This document shows positions 52,446 to 60,907 of a stretch of 64,000 nt of DNA, piece after piece. The position numbers were made by a program, and so were the translations under genes. Location of the stretch: contig JBEKTJ010000001.1 in assembly GCA_049516155.1 (NCBI GenBank), forward strand, positions 86,699 through 150,698. The letters run 5' to 3'. Numbering within the stretch: position 1 is the stretch's first letter; the number at the start of each line of letters is the position of its first letter. The notes beneath the pieces are model-generated. The model did not search any database, was not told where the DNA came from, and saw nothing but the letters and a program-made list of their open reading frames with translations. The stretch comes from Bog-159 sp049516155. GTDB taxonomy: Bacteria; Acidobacteriota; Terriglobia; Bryobacterales; Bryobacteraceae.

Positions 52446-54287
52446 GTGGACAAAGTTTCGCTCAGTCTGCTATCCGTCCCGGCGCCAGAAGCGTGCGGCG
52501 TCGAGTTGCGTCTGTCGTTGCTCCCGCCGGCGCGCGGGATTCGCCCGCGTGCATGGTGGCAAGCACCCTTGGCGGGTCCCCGCGATGGCGGTTGGTGGGA
52601 CATCGACTTGCGCGCGCTGCATCTCGCGGACGGGGCCTACGAGTATGAGTTCGTGGTGGAACGCGGGAGTACTCACCGCGTAGTTGCCGATCCATATGCC
52701 GAAGAACTGACCGATCGGGGCGCCGTTCGCCCGGTGTTGCATATGCACCACGGCGAGCGGGTGCGGCCCGCATTCTCGTGGGAAGGCGAACTGTCCGGAA
52801 CGGGCCTGCCGAATGACAACGAATTGGCGATCTGCGAGTTGCCCATGCGCCGAGCCCAAACCGGCGATCGCCGCGCATCGCTCGATGAGGCGCTTGATCG
52901 GACCATGGACCGGCGCCTGGAAGAAACCATCGCGGCATCGCAAGTGAACTGCATTCAGATGCTTCCGATTCAGGACTCTCCCGACGCCCGCAACGGGGGT
53001 TACGGCACCCGCTTTTTCTTCGCGCCCGACCGCTCTATCGGCACGCCTCTTCTCGTGCGCAGCTTCATCAAGAAGTGCCACCAAAGGGGTCTCCGCGTAA
53101 TTATGGACCTGGTGATGAATCACGCCCGCGAATGCCCCCTGCGCGACCTCGCATTCGACTGGTTCTTTCTCCGGGATGGAAGCGAGGAACCCGACTCGAA
53201 AGGCAACCCAAGGCCCGCATGGGGCGGCGACATTCTTCGCTATCGTACGCCGCGCGGCGGCGTATTTCACGCGCGCAACCTGCAGTACGACGTAGCTAGC
53301 TTCTTTATTACCGAATATCACGTGGACGGCTTCCGGCTGGATGAATTCAAGGGCATCGACAACTACGAATTCATCCAGACGTTCACCGAGCGCGCGCACG
53401 CGGTCCACCACCGCCTTTTCGGGGGCAGCCGTCCGTTCCTCGTGATCGCCGAGGATTCCGGGCGGAGGGCGCAGGTTGCCACCCGCGCCGGGTATCGAGG
53501 CAAGCCTGTTGTGGATGCGATCTGGGATTTTAACTTCCGCGACGAAGTGCGCCAGCTCGTGTCGGACTCGATGCCGAATGGACGCGGCGAACCTCCGCGC
53601 CGGGATCGCGTCAAGCGGCTGCTCACGGCTGGCCGCCCCGACCTCTTCGCGGAACATGAACGCGAACACCGGTTCTTCCCCGACATGGCCAATCGCGTTA
53701 CCTACTGCACCTCGCACGATGCGCCGCCAGACGAGGATCTGCGCCTCCTTCCGTATTACACGGGCCGGCTGCGTCGCGAGGGCCTTCCGGAGTCGTTTGC
53801 GCAAGAGATGGTGCGAAGCACGTTCGCGTTAACGCTTTCTGCGGCCGGTATTCCCATGTTTCTTGCCGGCGAAGAGCTGGGAGAAGCCCGGAAACAAATT
53901 CGGGAGCTTATCCGCATGCGCACCGGGAATCCCGCCCTCCACCGGAACGAAGTGGAGTTCTTCGGATTCAGTAGTGGAACGGCTAACGCCGGATTTCATC
54001 CGGCCTTCGACGCGCCCGACGGGGACCGGCTATTCGCTTTCTGCAGAACGGGCGGAAAGCCGCTGGGAAGCGCCGGGCAGGTAGTTGTGGTTGCCAATTG
54101 CGGCCGGCGCGACTACTGTTCCGTCGAGATCGACTGGCCGTGGGATGGCCGGCTAGGGCTCGTGGAGGTGGGTGGCAACGGTTCGGAAATACCGGTTATC
54201 GAAGACTGCCGTGCCCGTCTGTCCTTACGGCCTTATGAAGTAAGGGTATTTGTTTCCCAGCCAGCGTGCCCTGACGACGGGCATTAG
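52446..54287 (+). CDS. GH13 glycoside hydrolase or branching-enzyme-like protein with CBM48-type N-terminal domain
   Basis: This cytoplasmic protein of 613 residues (no signal peptide) has an N-terminal Ig/CBM48-like domain (DGAYEYEFVVERGSTHRVVADPYA). The GH13 barrel shows region I VIMDLVMNHA, nucleophile Asp in VDGFRLDEFKGID, acid/base Glu in VIAEDSG and the third Asp in CTSHDAPPDED. The C-terminal beta domain ends near LSLRPYEVRVFV. The layout resembles branching enzymes, maltooligosyltrehalose trehalohydrolase or debranching enzymes; which reaction it performs cannot be settled by eye. It is convergent with the minus-strand 54.3-61.8 kb operon. Confidence 0.85.
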   Translation: MDKVSLSLLSVPAPEACGVELRLSLLPPARGIRPRAWWQAPLAGPRDGGWWDIDLRALHLADGAYEYEFVVERGSTHRVVADPYAEELTDRGAVRPVLHMHHGERVRPAFSWEGELSGTGLPNDNELAICELPMRRAQTGDRRASLDEALDRTMDRRLEETIAASQVNCIQMLPIQDSPDARNGGYGTRFFFAPDRSIGTPLLVRSFIKKCHQRGLRVIMDLVMNHARECPLRDLAFDWFFLRDGSEEPDSKGNPRPAWGGDILRYRTPRGGVFHARNLQYDVASFFITEYHVDGFRLDEFKGIDNYEFIQTFTERAHAVHHRLFGGSRPFLVIAEDSGRRAQVATRAGYRGKPVVDAIWDFNFRDEVRQLVSDSMPNGRGEPPRRDRVKRLLTAGRPDLFAEHEREHRFFPDMANRVTYCTSHDAPPDEDLRLLPYYTGRLRREGLPESFAQEMVRSTFALTLSAAGIPMFLAGEELGEARKQIRELIRMRTGNPALHRNEVEFFGFSSGTANAGFHPAFDAPDGDRLFAFCRTGGKPLGSAGQVVVVANCGRRDYCSVEIDWPWDGRLGLVEVGGNGSEIPVIEDCRARLSLRPYEVRVFVSQPACPDDGH

Positions 54288-54307
54288 CCGGCGCCGGCCC
54301 TGCGGGG

Positions 54308-54769
54308 TCAGCAGCAGTTGTTCACCGAAGGGTGGCAGCCGCCGCACGATGCCCCAAAATGCTGGCAGCAATCCACGCACTCAGGTCCACAGCCGCACCC
54401 CGATCCGCAACCGCCGCCTTGTCCGTATCCGCCGCCCTGCGGCGCGCTGCTCGCCAGCATGCCCTGTAGATTGGCGTTGATCAGGTCCACCGCCAGCCGC
54501 AGCATCGTGCTCAGGCTGTTGAAGAGCGAACCGGAGGTGGCAGTCTGGCTTGGAGTAGCGGGTGGCGCTACCCCAACTCCCGGTGGAAAGCCGAATGACG
54601 GAGGCATGCCAAAACCGCCAAACGGTGGCCCGCCGGGCGGGAAAGGAGACGGGGCGGCCATTCGCTGCCGCCAGTCTTCAAATGCCTGCTTGGCCCTCTG
54701 GCCTGCCTGCACACCCGCCTGCGCGGAAGGTCCGCCGGCGCTTGTACTCCCCGTGATTGCATCCGCCAT
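54308..54769 (-). CDS. Cys/Gly-rich small protein with helical core (last gene of the 13-gene cluster)
   Basis: This 153-residue protein has an Ala/Gln N-terminus, a Pro/Gly/Phe stretch, a single amphipathic helix (LFNSLSTMLRLAVDLINANLQGML) reminiscent of phasin-like or lipid-surface helices, and a tail with 11 Cys (GGCGSGCGCGPECVDCCQHF...). No family is recognised. A similar helix-plus-Cys-tail plan recurs at 58020. It starts 12 nt after the preceding gene's stop. Confidence 0.7.
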   Translation of the reverse strand: MADAITGSTSAGGPSAQAGVQAGQRAKQAFEDWRQRMAAPSPFPPGGPPFGGFGMPPSFGFPPGVGVAPPATPSQTATSGSLFNSLSTMLRLAVDLINANLQGMLASSAPQGGGYGQGGGCGSGCGCGPECVDCCQHFGASCGGCHPSVNNCC

Positions 54770-54781
54770 GTCGCCTCCTGT

Positions 54782-55258
54782 TCAGCAGCTAAATACTTCG
54801 CACCACCGCACGCGCGCGATGGCGTTCTTTACCCCCACCCCCAGAATGGCTCCGGGATTCGTTGTGATGATGCATTCCTGGACATGATAGCCTTCCTTAA
54901 ACTGGCGCTCCCAAGCCAGGATGGTTCCCGCACTGTCCTCGACAACCACGATTACGACCGCAGTCTGCGTGCTGGACAGCGAGAGGGTGGATGGCATGTA
55001 CTCAACGGACAGGCTGACGCAACATCCCCCGCCGATGATCGCTCGACCGGTGCCTGTCGTATCGTCTTCGGTTACTACTCCAAGGTTGACCGTGGCGCCG
55101 GCGGCGAGCCCGTTCCCCGGAGCCTGTTTATCAACCTGCTTGGTGGCCTCCAAGAGGAGTTCCCGTGGCTCACGGCGGCACATGCGCATGGGCGGGCCCC
55201 AGTTGTGGCATCCACAACCGCAACCGGGATGGTGACTCGGTGAATAAGCTGCAGTCAT
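54782..55258 (-). CDS. Beta-sandwich protein, paralogue of 55275-55712, with Cys-rich N-terminus
   Basis: This 158-residue protein begins with a His/Cys segment (HHPGCGCGCHNWG), then a domain of about 100 residues with beta pattern (SLSVEY..., VVIVVVEDSAGTILAWERQF, KEGYHVQECI, NAIARVRWCEVF). The last 75 residues align with the downstream-numbered paralogue. No signal peptide is seen. The function is unknown. Confidence 0.72.
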   Translation of the reverse strand: MTAAYSPSHHPGCGCGCHNWGPPMRMCRREPRELLLEATKQVDKQAPGNGLAAGATVNLGVVTEDDTTGTGRAIIGGGCCVSLSVEYMPSTLSLSSTQTAVVIVVVEDSAGTILAWERQFKEGYHVQECIITTNPGAILGVGVKNAIARVRWCEVFSC

Positions 55259-55274
55259 TGCACATCCTCCTTAA

Positions 55275-55712
55275 TCAGGATACGAATTCGAACCACCGCA
55301 GGTGGGCTGTAGCACTGGTAACCGCCAGCGTCAGTTGGGCTCCGGGATCCACCCGCGCAAATTCTCGTTTTACGTGAAAGCCAGTCGGGAAACCGGTCAA
55401 ATTCCAAGTTGCGGTTCCGGAAGAATCGGTGATGGTCACTGTAATAGCCGGAGAAGCGCCCGAACCGGCATCGTATTCAAGCGAAAGATTCGCCGGTTCG
55501 GAGCCGCCTACGAGGGCATTCGCAGTTGTAGTGGTAGCGTCGGCGGTGAGTTCCTGCGGCACATACGCAGGGGGACACGGCTGCGGTTGAGGCCAGTTCC
55601 ACTGCGCCTGCCAGGCGGGGTACCATAACCACCACGGAAAAGGAGCGGACGGACCGTACGAAGGTTGCGAACAACAGGAAGAGTAAGTACTAAACCCGCG
55701 ATAAGACCACAT
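55275..55712 (-). CDS. Beta-sandwich protein with Trp/Pro-rich N-terminus, paralogue of 54782-55258
   Basis: Start ATG 55712 has AGGAGG 6 nt upstream, better than the ATG 18 nt earlier. An aromatic/Pro N-terminal stretch (PFPWWLWYPAWQAQWNWPQP) precedes a beta domain (NLSLEY; ITVTITDSSGTATWNLTGF; GFHVKREF; ATAHLRWFEFV) that matches its neighbour, including G-[FY]-H-V and the RW final strand. Unknown family. Confidence 0.72.
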   Translation of the reverse strand: MWSYRGFSTYSSCCSQPSYGPSAPFPWWLWYPAWQAQWNWPQPQPCPPAYVPQELTADATTTTANALVGGSEPANLSLEYDAGSGASPAITVTITDSSGTATWNLTGFPTGFHVKREFARVDPGAQLTLAVTSATAHLRWFEFVS

Positions 55713-55741
55713 GTGGTTCCTCCTTTCCACCCGGCAAGCCG

Positions 55742-55951
55742 CTAAGGCGCTTCCTTGGAGGCCGGCGTCGCCGGAGGGTTGGGCTTCGTCAGGTCGCGCA
55801 CGCTGACCAGCACGGAATCCGCTGCGTCGAATGTTGAACTGACAAAGGTGTTAAGCACCGAGGCGAGTTTGGAGAAGAGCTTAGCGTCTACAATCTCGCC
55901 GGAAGTCTTGTTAATTACGTCATTAAAGGGGCCGAGAATGCTAATTGCCAT
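55742..55951 (-). CDS. Small amphipathic-helix protein, 69 residues
   Basis: This protein has a GGAGG 5 nt before its ATG and begins in the base after the flavoprotein gene's stop. It is almost all helix (LFSKLASVLNTFVSSTFDAADSVLVSV) with a Pro/Ala tail. It looks like a small lipid- or surface-binding protein, similar in plan to phasins or gas-vesicle accessory helices, but this is inference. Confidence 0.65.
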   Translation of the reverse strand: MAISILGPFNDVINKTSGEIVDAKLFSKLASVLNTFVSSTFDAADSVLVSVRDLTKPNPPATPASKEAP

Positions 55952-57418
55952 CTATGCCTCCGGGTGGGCCGCCGCAGTTTCCACCGCGGAAAGCTCATTT
56001 CTTATATAGCATACCGCAAGCTCGGCGGTTTTGACAAAAATTTCGCCGCCCCATTCCCAGGTGGCCCCCGGACTGGTAATTACGCCGCGCAAGGCCTGCA
56101 GCATGAGCCGGACGCCTTCCAGCGTTTCCGGAACCAGCGCGGAGAATTTGAGGGATCCGGAAGGGATTAGGGCATCGATCCAGATCTTGGGATCGAGCGG
56201 CGCCACCTCAAACCAGATTTTTGGGTCGAATGCGCTGCGCGCCTGCGAAGCCCCGCTGAAAATTCCGCCCACAAACTCCTGAAAACGCGGATCGGAGCGG
56301 GCAATCCCAGCGATCACGTTCAGCACGTAGAGCCACAATTCGCGCAAATGCGGATTTTTGGCGATGGTTAGAAATAATTCTCCGATCTTCCAGTCGATCT
56401 CATTGCGCCGGTTCCACGCCGTTTCATAACGCGCCAGCGATGCCGCCGAGAGATCGTTTTCGCGCAACGCCTGGAGAATGACTGGAGCGGCGACATGCGC
56501 GCTTTCCATCGCCATATGGATGCCGCCGCCGCTGATAGGATCGCCCAGATTCGCGGCGTCGCCGATGAGTATGACGGCATCGGCGAGCATCTTGCCGGGA
56601 CGGTAGAAGGAAGACCATCCGCCCCGCGGCTTGCCGACGGCGCGGGCATTTTGCAGCGGTTTGGCCAGGGATTGCTCCACAAACCTCTCATAAATCTCAT
56701 GCAGGCTGCCGCGCAACGGAAACATCTGGTCGACGGCTAGACCCACACCAATATTGGCGCGGCCCTGATCGTCTGCGAACAGCCAGCCGTAGCCCGGAAA
56801 GTAAGGCTCGTCGAAGTGGACTTGAATGTGGGACCCGGTGATGCTTACATTTTCGAAGTAACCGCGCATCGAAACAGCAGTGACGCCTTCCATGATCCGA
56901 TTGCCCAAAGCGCGCGAAACCATGGAATTGGCGCCGTCCGCGCCAATCACAACCCGTCCGCGGAACGAGACCGGGACGCCCTCCGCGAGAGCTGTCACCA
57001 CGGCGCCATCCGGCGTAGCGCGCACGTCGCGTACGGTGCATGCGGTACGCAGATTCGCGCCGGCGGCCACCGCGTGGCGGATCATGATGTGATCCAGCAC
57101 CTTGCGCTCCAGCAGGATGCAGAAGCCCGGATAGGGGCCGGTAGCCGGAAAGGCGCCGGTAAGGGCGGGGCGGCCGTTGATGAATAGGTCGGCCGATGTG
57201 ATGTAGGAGCGGGTGGCGTCGAGTACCTCGTCCACACAGCCCAACTCTTGCAGCCAGTAAAGCGCGCGCGGCGTCAGGCCGTCCCCGCAGACCTTGTCGC
57301 GCGGGAACTTCGCCTTGTCCAGAACCAGGGTGGATGCGCCGGCGCGGGCGAGCAGCGCGGCGACACTGCTGCCGCCAGGTCCGCCGCCCACCACGATTGC
57401 GTCGAAGAGCTGTTCCAC
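55952..57418 (-). CDS. FAD-dependent oxidoreductase of the geranylgeranyl reductase family
   Basis: This 488-residue flavoprotein has the N-terminal FAD dinucleotide fold (VVGGGPGGSSVAALLARAG), the family motif KFPRDKVCGDGLTPRAL, and the second FAD contact LIGDAANLGDPISGGGIHMAMES. Members reduce isoprenoid double bonds (geranylgeranyl groups, archaeal-type lipids) or act in antibiotic pathways. Location in an operon with an isoprenoid-synthase-like protein supports an isoprenoid substrate. GTG start with GGGAGG upstream. Confidence 0.85.
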   Translation of the reverse strand: MEQLFDAIVVGGGPGGSSVAALLARAGASTLVLDKAKFPRDKVCGDGLTPRALYWLQELGCVDEVLDATRSYITSADLFINGRPALTGAFPATGPYPGFCILLERKVLDHIMIRHAVAAGANLRTACTVRDVRATPDGAVVTALAEGVPVSFRGRVVIGADGANSMVSRALGNRIMEGVTAVSMRGYFENVSITGSHIQVHFDEPYFPGYGWLFADDQGRANIGVGLAVDQMFPLRGSLHEIYERFVEQSLAKPLQNARAVGKPRGGWSSFYRPGKMLADAVILIGDAANLGDPISGGGIHMAMESAHVAAPVILQALRENDLSAASLARYETAWNRRNEIDWKIGELFLTIAKNPHLRELWLYVLNVIAGIARSDPRFQEFVGGIFSGASQARSAFDPKIWFEVAPLDPKIWIDALIPSGSLKFSALVPETLEGVRLMLQALRGVITSPGATWEWGGEIFVKTAELAVCYIRNELSAVETAAAHPEA

Positions 57419-57429
57419 CGTTCCTCCCG

Positions 57430-58023
57430 TTACCCCGCCGGCGATACCAGCAGCATCACCGGGATGCGCATTTGCTCATCGCCATCCACCTGAACCCAAC
57501 CCGCATAGGAATCGGGCGGCGCATCGTCCGGGATCGACCCGCACAGAACAAACCGCTCGAAATCCATAGGCCCCACCTCGCGTTCCGGCGTGTCCACGCT
57601 GAAGTTGGCCGGGAGAGCGGCGCCGCTAGTCGCGCCGGTGAAAGCGAGAACGGAAACGCGCAGCCGACGGACCGCATCGGGCTGTTCGTTGCTGATGGAA
57701 AACGATACGCGGACGGCGCTGCCCGGATGGAGCGGCGTCCGGTTGATGATGCAGTAGCTGTGCTCGGCAGAGGCATTCGGCGCGGGCGCCGCGGGCGCCG
57801 GCCCGGGCGCCGGCTGGTGCGCTTCCTGCGGCGGTTCCTGCCTGGCCTGGTGTTGCGTGTACGAATTAATGAGCGAGATCACATTGATCCCAAGGCCAAC
57901 CCCGGCGTCGGCAAGTTGGAGCAGCTTTGAGACCAGCGCGCTCATCTGCGCTCCCGCTCCTGGCGGTTCCGATGGCTGGGCCGGTGCTCCGTTGACGTTC
58001 TGTTGTTCGGCGTCCGCGCTCAC
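57430..58023 (-). CDS. Helix plus Ig-like protein of the cluster
   Basis: Start GTG 58023 overlaps the previous stop (GTGA) with GGAGG 6 nt upstream. The N-terminal third has an amphipathic helix (MSALVSKLLQLADAGVGLGINVISLINSY), followed by a Pro/Ala linker. The C-terminal 110 residues form an Ig-like beta-sandwich (HPGSAVRVSFSISNEQPD; RLRVSVLAFTGAT; DSYAGWVQVDGDEQ). No family recognised; the helix parallels those at 58020 and 54308. Confidence 0.7.
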   Translation of the reverse strand: MSADAEQQNVNGAPAQPSEPPGAGAQMSALVSKLLQLADAGVGLGINVISLINSYTQHQARQEPPQEAHQPAPGPAPAAPAPNASAEHSYCIINRTPLHPGSAVRVSFSISNEQPDAVRRLRVSVLAFTGATSGAALPANFSVDTPEREVGPMDFERFVLCGSIPDDAPPDSYAGWVQVDGDEQMRIPVMLLVSPAG

Positions 58024-58301
58024 CAATGTCCTCCGTTACCCGTACGGCAGCAGCCCGTATACACTGGCGGCAGGCATTCGACGTGGCAGCCGCAGTCGTG
58101 GCAGCCACAGCCCTGGCCGCCGCCTCTGGGGCAACCCGGTGAGTGGTCCATCCAGATGGCGCGCTCCAAAAGCGCCCGTCCCTGGCGAGCCCCGGCCCAC
58201 ACCATGCTATAAGCCAGTTGCAGCAGGTTTCCCGCCATCGTGGTTACGCCGTAGCTTTGCGGGGCTTGGCGCCGGCTGCCTGGTGCGTGATAGTAACTCA
58301 T
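58020..58301 (-). CDS. Small helix plus Cys-rich-tail protein
   Basis: This 93-residue protein has an N-terminal polar stretch, an amphipathic helix (MAGNLLQLAYSMVWAGARQGRALLERA), then a tail with eight Cys and several His (GQGCGCHDCGCHVECLPPVY). Its ATG overlaps the preceding stop (ATGA), with CGGAGGG upstream. Such tails could bind metal or cross-link. Unknown family. Confidence 0.7.
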   Translation of the reverse strand: MSYYHAPGSRRQAPQSYGVTTMAGNLLQLAYSMVWAGARQGRALLERAIWMDHSPGCPRGGGQGCGCHDCGCHVECLPPVYTGCCRTGNGGHW

Positions 58302-58948
58302 GGTTTCCCTCCGCGCAACGGGAAGCCATGTGGGTGCCCGGCGCGCAACCCTCCGCTACCTTTCGGGCAGCGGGGTGCGCAACCGGTATAGCTTCCGCCC
58401 ACCTCCTTCAGCGTGGAAGGAATCGCCGGGTTTCCGGCGGTGGCCACCACGGGGAAACTTCGATTGCCAGTGCGTTCCTGTTCCCGCCGGAATGTCTCGG
58501 TGGCGGCGATGCGCGTCTTACCGCACAACTGGATCCGCAGTATCTCAAATCCCAGCAAACGCGCCCGCACGGTGTACTGGGATGGCATTTCAAAGACCTG
58601 GTGTGTACCGATGGAGACCGCTGGCAGGCGTCTCACGTTCAGTTCCACCGGAGGCACCTGGCGCAACGCCAGGTTGACCAATGGCAGGTTGGTCACATTG
58701 AATTTGTCGATGCGGAGCGGCTCCACGTTGCGAACCTGCGTGACGAAAAGCGATTCGACGGAAAGCGGCTCAATGTTGTTCAGTTCCTTGATGTGCGCCG
58801 CAATGGGCGCGATGTTCTGTAACTGCTGGATGTAGAACGGAGCGGCCGGAGTGCCTGTTACCTGTACAGTTGAGCCGTTATCCAGTTCAATATGCGAGCC
58901 TTCTTCTATCGTTAGGCTGGAATCGCTGGTTATGGTGATATCGCCCAT
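58298..58948 (-). CDS. Protein with N-x-x-P-L solenoid-like repeats
   Basis: This 216-residue protein has a polar N-terminus (TITSDSSLTIEEGSHIELDNG), then a series of short beta units separated by 10-16 residues, each with N-[ILV]-x-P-[IL] or close variants (QNIAPI, NNIEPL, RNVEPL, TNLPLV, RQVPPV, RRLPAV). This suggests a small beta-solenoid. The C-terminus has a helical segment (EIQ-like, TFRREQERTG) and a Gly/Cys/Pro-rich tail. No family recognised. Confidence 0.7.
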   Translation of the reverse strand: MGDITITSDSSLTIEEGSHIELDNGSTVQVTGTPAAPFYIQQLQNIAPIAAHIKELNNIEPLSVESLFVTQVRNVEPLRIDKFNVTNLPLVNLALRQVPPVELNVRRLPAVSIGTHQVFEMPSQYTVRARLLGFEILRIQLCGKTRIAATETFRREQERTGNRSFPVVATAGNPAIPSTLKEVGGSYTGCAPRCPKGSGGLRAGHPHGFPLRGGKP

Positions 58949-58964
58949 AGGCGTTCGCTCCTTT

Positions 58965-59612
58965 CTAGACTATCCCCGGCCAGTTATAGTTGAGCAAAGT
59001 GACGGTGGCCGAATCGCTCGCGCCGCCCGGCAGGGTGGCGGTTACCGCCAGTGTCGTCTGCGCGCCGGAGCCCGCGACCTGATAAAGAAACTCCGGTCCC
59101 GTGGATCCCCCCGGCGTCCAGGTGACCAGCGCCGGGTCTGCATGCTGTACAAGCGCTTGAAAGAGTTGCATATTGTGGCTCGCATCAATGTAGTTGTTGT
59201 CCGCGCCCGCCGGATAATAAAGGTAGACGCGATGCGGATACACTTCCAGGCGCGGCGCCGGCTGCGGCTCCGGGCCCAATCCTACGATGGCCACCCGTGC
59301 GTACGCCTGCCGGAACGGATCGTCGACCGAGGTGGCCACCACGATATCGGTGAGCCCGAAGGGCAGCGTTCCCTTAAGTGGTGAAACGTACAGTCCCGCG
59401 TTGTCAATCGTGCCGGCGCCCGGCTGGCCATTCACGTCCACCACCTTCCAGACGACCCGGCTGGACGGCGCGTTGTACACCGACGCCTGAAACTGCACGA
59501 TGGCTTCTTCGGGTTGCGCGAATCGCTCGTCGCGAAAGCAGACTTCCGCCAGGGCCGGGTAGACCTCCACCTCGATGCGGTGCTGGCAAACGAACTGCCG
59601 GCAGTTGTGCAT
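58965..59612 (-). CDS. Bacterial Ig-like protein of the cluster
   Basis: This 215-residue protein has two Ig-like modules: about 10-110 (VQFQASVYNAPSSRVVWKVVDVNG...) and about 120-215 (QLFQALVQHADPALVTWTPGGSTG). No signal peptide. Cys occurs only near the N-terminus (MHNCRQFVCQHRIEVEVY). Starts at ATG after GGAGGG. Function unknown. Confidence 0.75.
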   Translation of the reverse strand: MHNCRQFVCQHRIEVEVYPALAEVCFRDERFAQPEEAIVQFQASVYNAPSSRVVWKVVDVNGQPGAGTIDNAGLYVSPLKGTLPFGLTDIVVATSVDDPFRQAYARVAIVGLGPEPQPAPRLEVYPHRVYLYYPAGADNNYIDASHNMQLFQALVQHADPALVTWTPGGSTGPEFLYQVAGSGAQTTLAVTATLPGGASDSATVTLLNYNWPGIV

Positions 59613-59615
59613 GGT

Positions 59616-60023
59616 TTACCCTCCGTTTTCTTCTTCGTCCAAATCCACGTGGATGCGCCCGACTTTAACGGGCAGCTTCCCTTCCGCTTCGATGTCGGTC
59701 TCGCAGGAGACGTGCGCTTCACCTGCGGCGGTCAGTCCATGCACTGTCCCGGTAACATCCAAGCCCATACCCGTAACGCGGATATCGAAGGGATTGACCC
59801 CTAAGCGGAAGCCGCCGATCGTGCCCACCAGCGGCAGCCTGCGGCGCGGGCGCTGAAACGGGATAGCCAGCCGGATGCCGATGTCGCCGACCCAGGCTGA
59901 GATGCGTCCCACATGGCATTCGCAAGATCCTTTGACGGCGGCTTCGAACTTGGCGGGTTCCAAACGCACCGAGGCGTTTATCGAAGGATGGCTGCGCAGC
60001 TTAGCAATGGTTTTGAAATTCAA
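59616..60023 (-). CDS. Beta-rich hypothetical protein of the cluster
   Basis: This 135-residue protein starts at TTG 60023 with AGGAGG just upstream and overlaps the previous stop (TTGA). It has beta-strand pattern throughout (FEAAVKGSCECHVGRISAWVG, ISAWVGDIGIRLAIPF, GVNPFDIRVTGMGLDVTGTVHG) and an acidic C-terminus. Two Cys pairs are present. I recognise no family. Confidence 0.68.
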   Translation of the reverse strand: MNFKTIAKLRSHPSINASVRLEPAKFEAAVKGSCECHVGRISAWVGDIGIRLAIPFQRPRRRLPLVGTIGGFRLGVNPFDIRVTGMGLDVTGTVHGLTAAGEAHVSCETDIEAEGKLPVKVGRIHVDLDEEENGG

Positions 60024-60268
60024 GGCTCCTCCTTCTCTGCGGGATCTTCGGGCGCAATGCCCTCGTCTGGGTCGGCGTCGCGCAACGATTCAAGATCCAG
60101 GCCTTCCGGATAAATGCGCTCGGCTAGATCGCTGCATAGAGCGTCGACGCGCACATTAAGATCGTCATATCCTTCCAGCGCCTTCGCCAGTTCATGGCAA
60201 CTCTGCCCCATGATCTTCAGAGAGACCATCGGGCCGAGCCGGATGGAAAGCGAAATCTGAGCTGCCAT
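60020..60268 (-). CDS. Small acidic hypothetical protein
   Basis: This 82-residue protein has an N-terminal beta strand (ISLSIRLGPMVSLKIMG), a central helix (CHELAKALEGYDDLNVRVDALCSDL) and an acidic Asp/Glu/Pro tail. It is separated from the upstream gene by one base and overlaps the downstream gene. Unknown family. Confidence 0.65.
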   Translation of the reverse strand: MAAQISLSIRLGPMVSLKIMGQSCHELAKALEGYDDLNVRVDALCSDLAERIYPEGLDLESLRDADPDEGIAPEDPAEKEEP

Positions 60269-60269
60269 T

Positions 60270-60872
60270 TCATGCCCCCTGATTAGGATTTACGGGCGGC
60301 CGTTTCTTGGGCGCCTGATCCTCGGATGGCGGGCCGCTGCCGTTGCGGGTCCTCCGTTCGAGGGATTGGTTCACTCCCTGGACAGCCTTCACCATACCGT
60401 CCAGCGATTGCAGTGCGGCGTTAAGAGCCTCGCGCTGCGGTTGATCCAGGGCGCCCAGCACCTTGCCCAGTTGCTTGGATAGTTGGCGCCCGCGCGTAGA
60501 ATCTCGATACTCCCGCCCGCGTTCCGTTAACACAGAGCCGAATTGATCCACGACGGACAGCAGGCCGTAGAGTAGATCAAATGACGAGTCCCGTTTCATT
60601 TCCGCCAACTCCGGGAAAGTGGGATGGCACCGGGTACAGGCAAGGGTCCGGCCTTCTCCGGGTTCCCAGACCGCATACAGGGCCGGCAACGAAGTTCGCG
60701 GAATGGCCCGGCAGCCGGCCCGGTGCAATTTGCCGCCCACCATATCGAAATAAAGGGGCGCCGCGGCGGCCTCGGCGCGGTAGTCGATTCGTAACAAAGG
60801 CTGCTCCGAATCGACAGCCCTTTGCCGAAATAACTCCTGTAATCCGATGGCGACGAGATCTCCCGCTTCCAT
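60270..60872 (-). CDS. Cys/His metal-site helical protein of the cluster
   Basis: The probable start is ATG 60872; a GTG at about 60911 overlapping the upstream stop is an alternative, and neither has a strong ribosome site. The N-terminal 100 residues include LHRAGCRAIPR and LACTRCHPTF, a His-x3-Cys ... Cys-x2-Cys arrangement like the zinc site of Ada or similar small domains. The C-terminal 90 residues are helical (LSKQLGKVLGALDQPQREAL) and end in a Pro/Lys tail. Unknown family. Confidence 0.68.
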   Translation of the reverse strand: MEAGDLVAIGLQELFRQRAVDSEQPLLRIDYRAEAAAAPLYFDMVGGKLHRAGCRAIPRTSLPALYAVWEPGEGRTLACTRCHPTFPELAEMKRDSSFDLLYGLLSVVDQFGSVLTERGREYRDSTRGRQLSKQLGKVLGALDQPQREALNAALQSLDGMVKAVQGVNQSLERRTRNGSGPPSEDQAPKKRPPVNPNQGA

Positions 60873-60907
60873 GGCAAAGAAGATTATCTCACAAGAATCG
60901 CCAAAAT

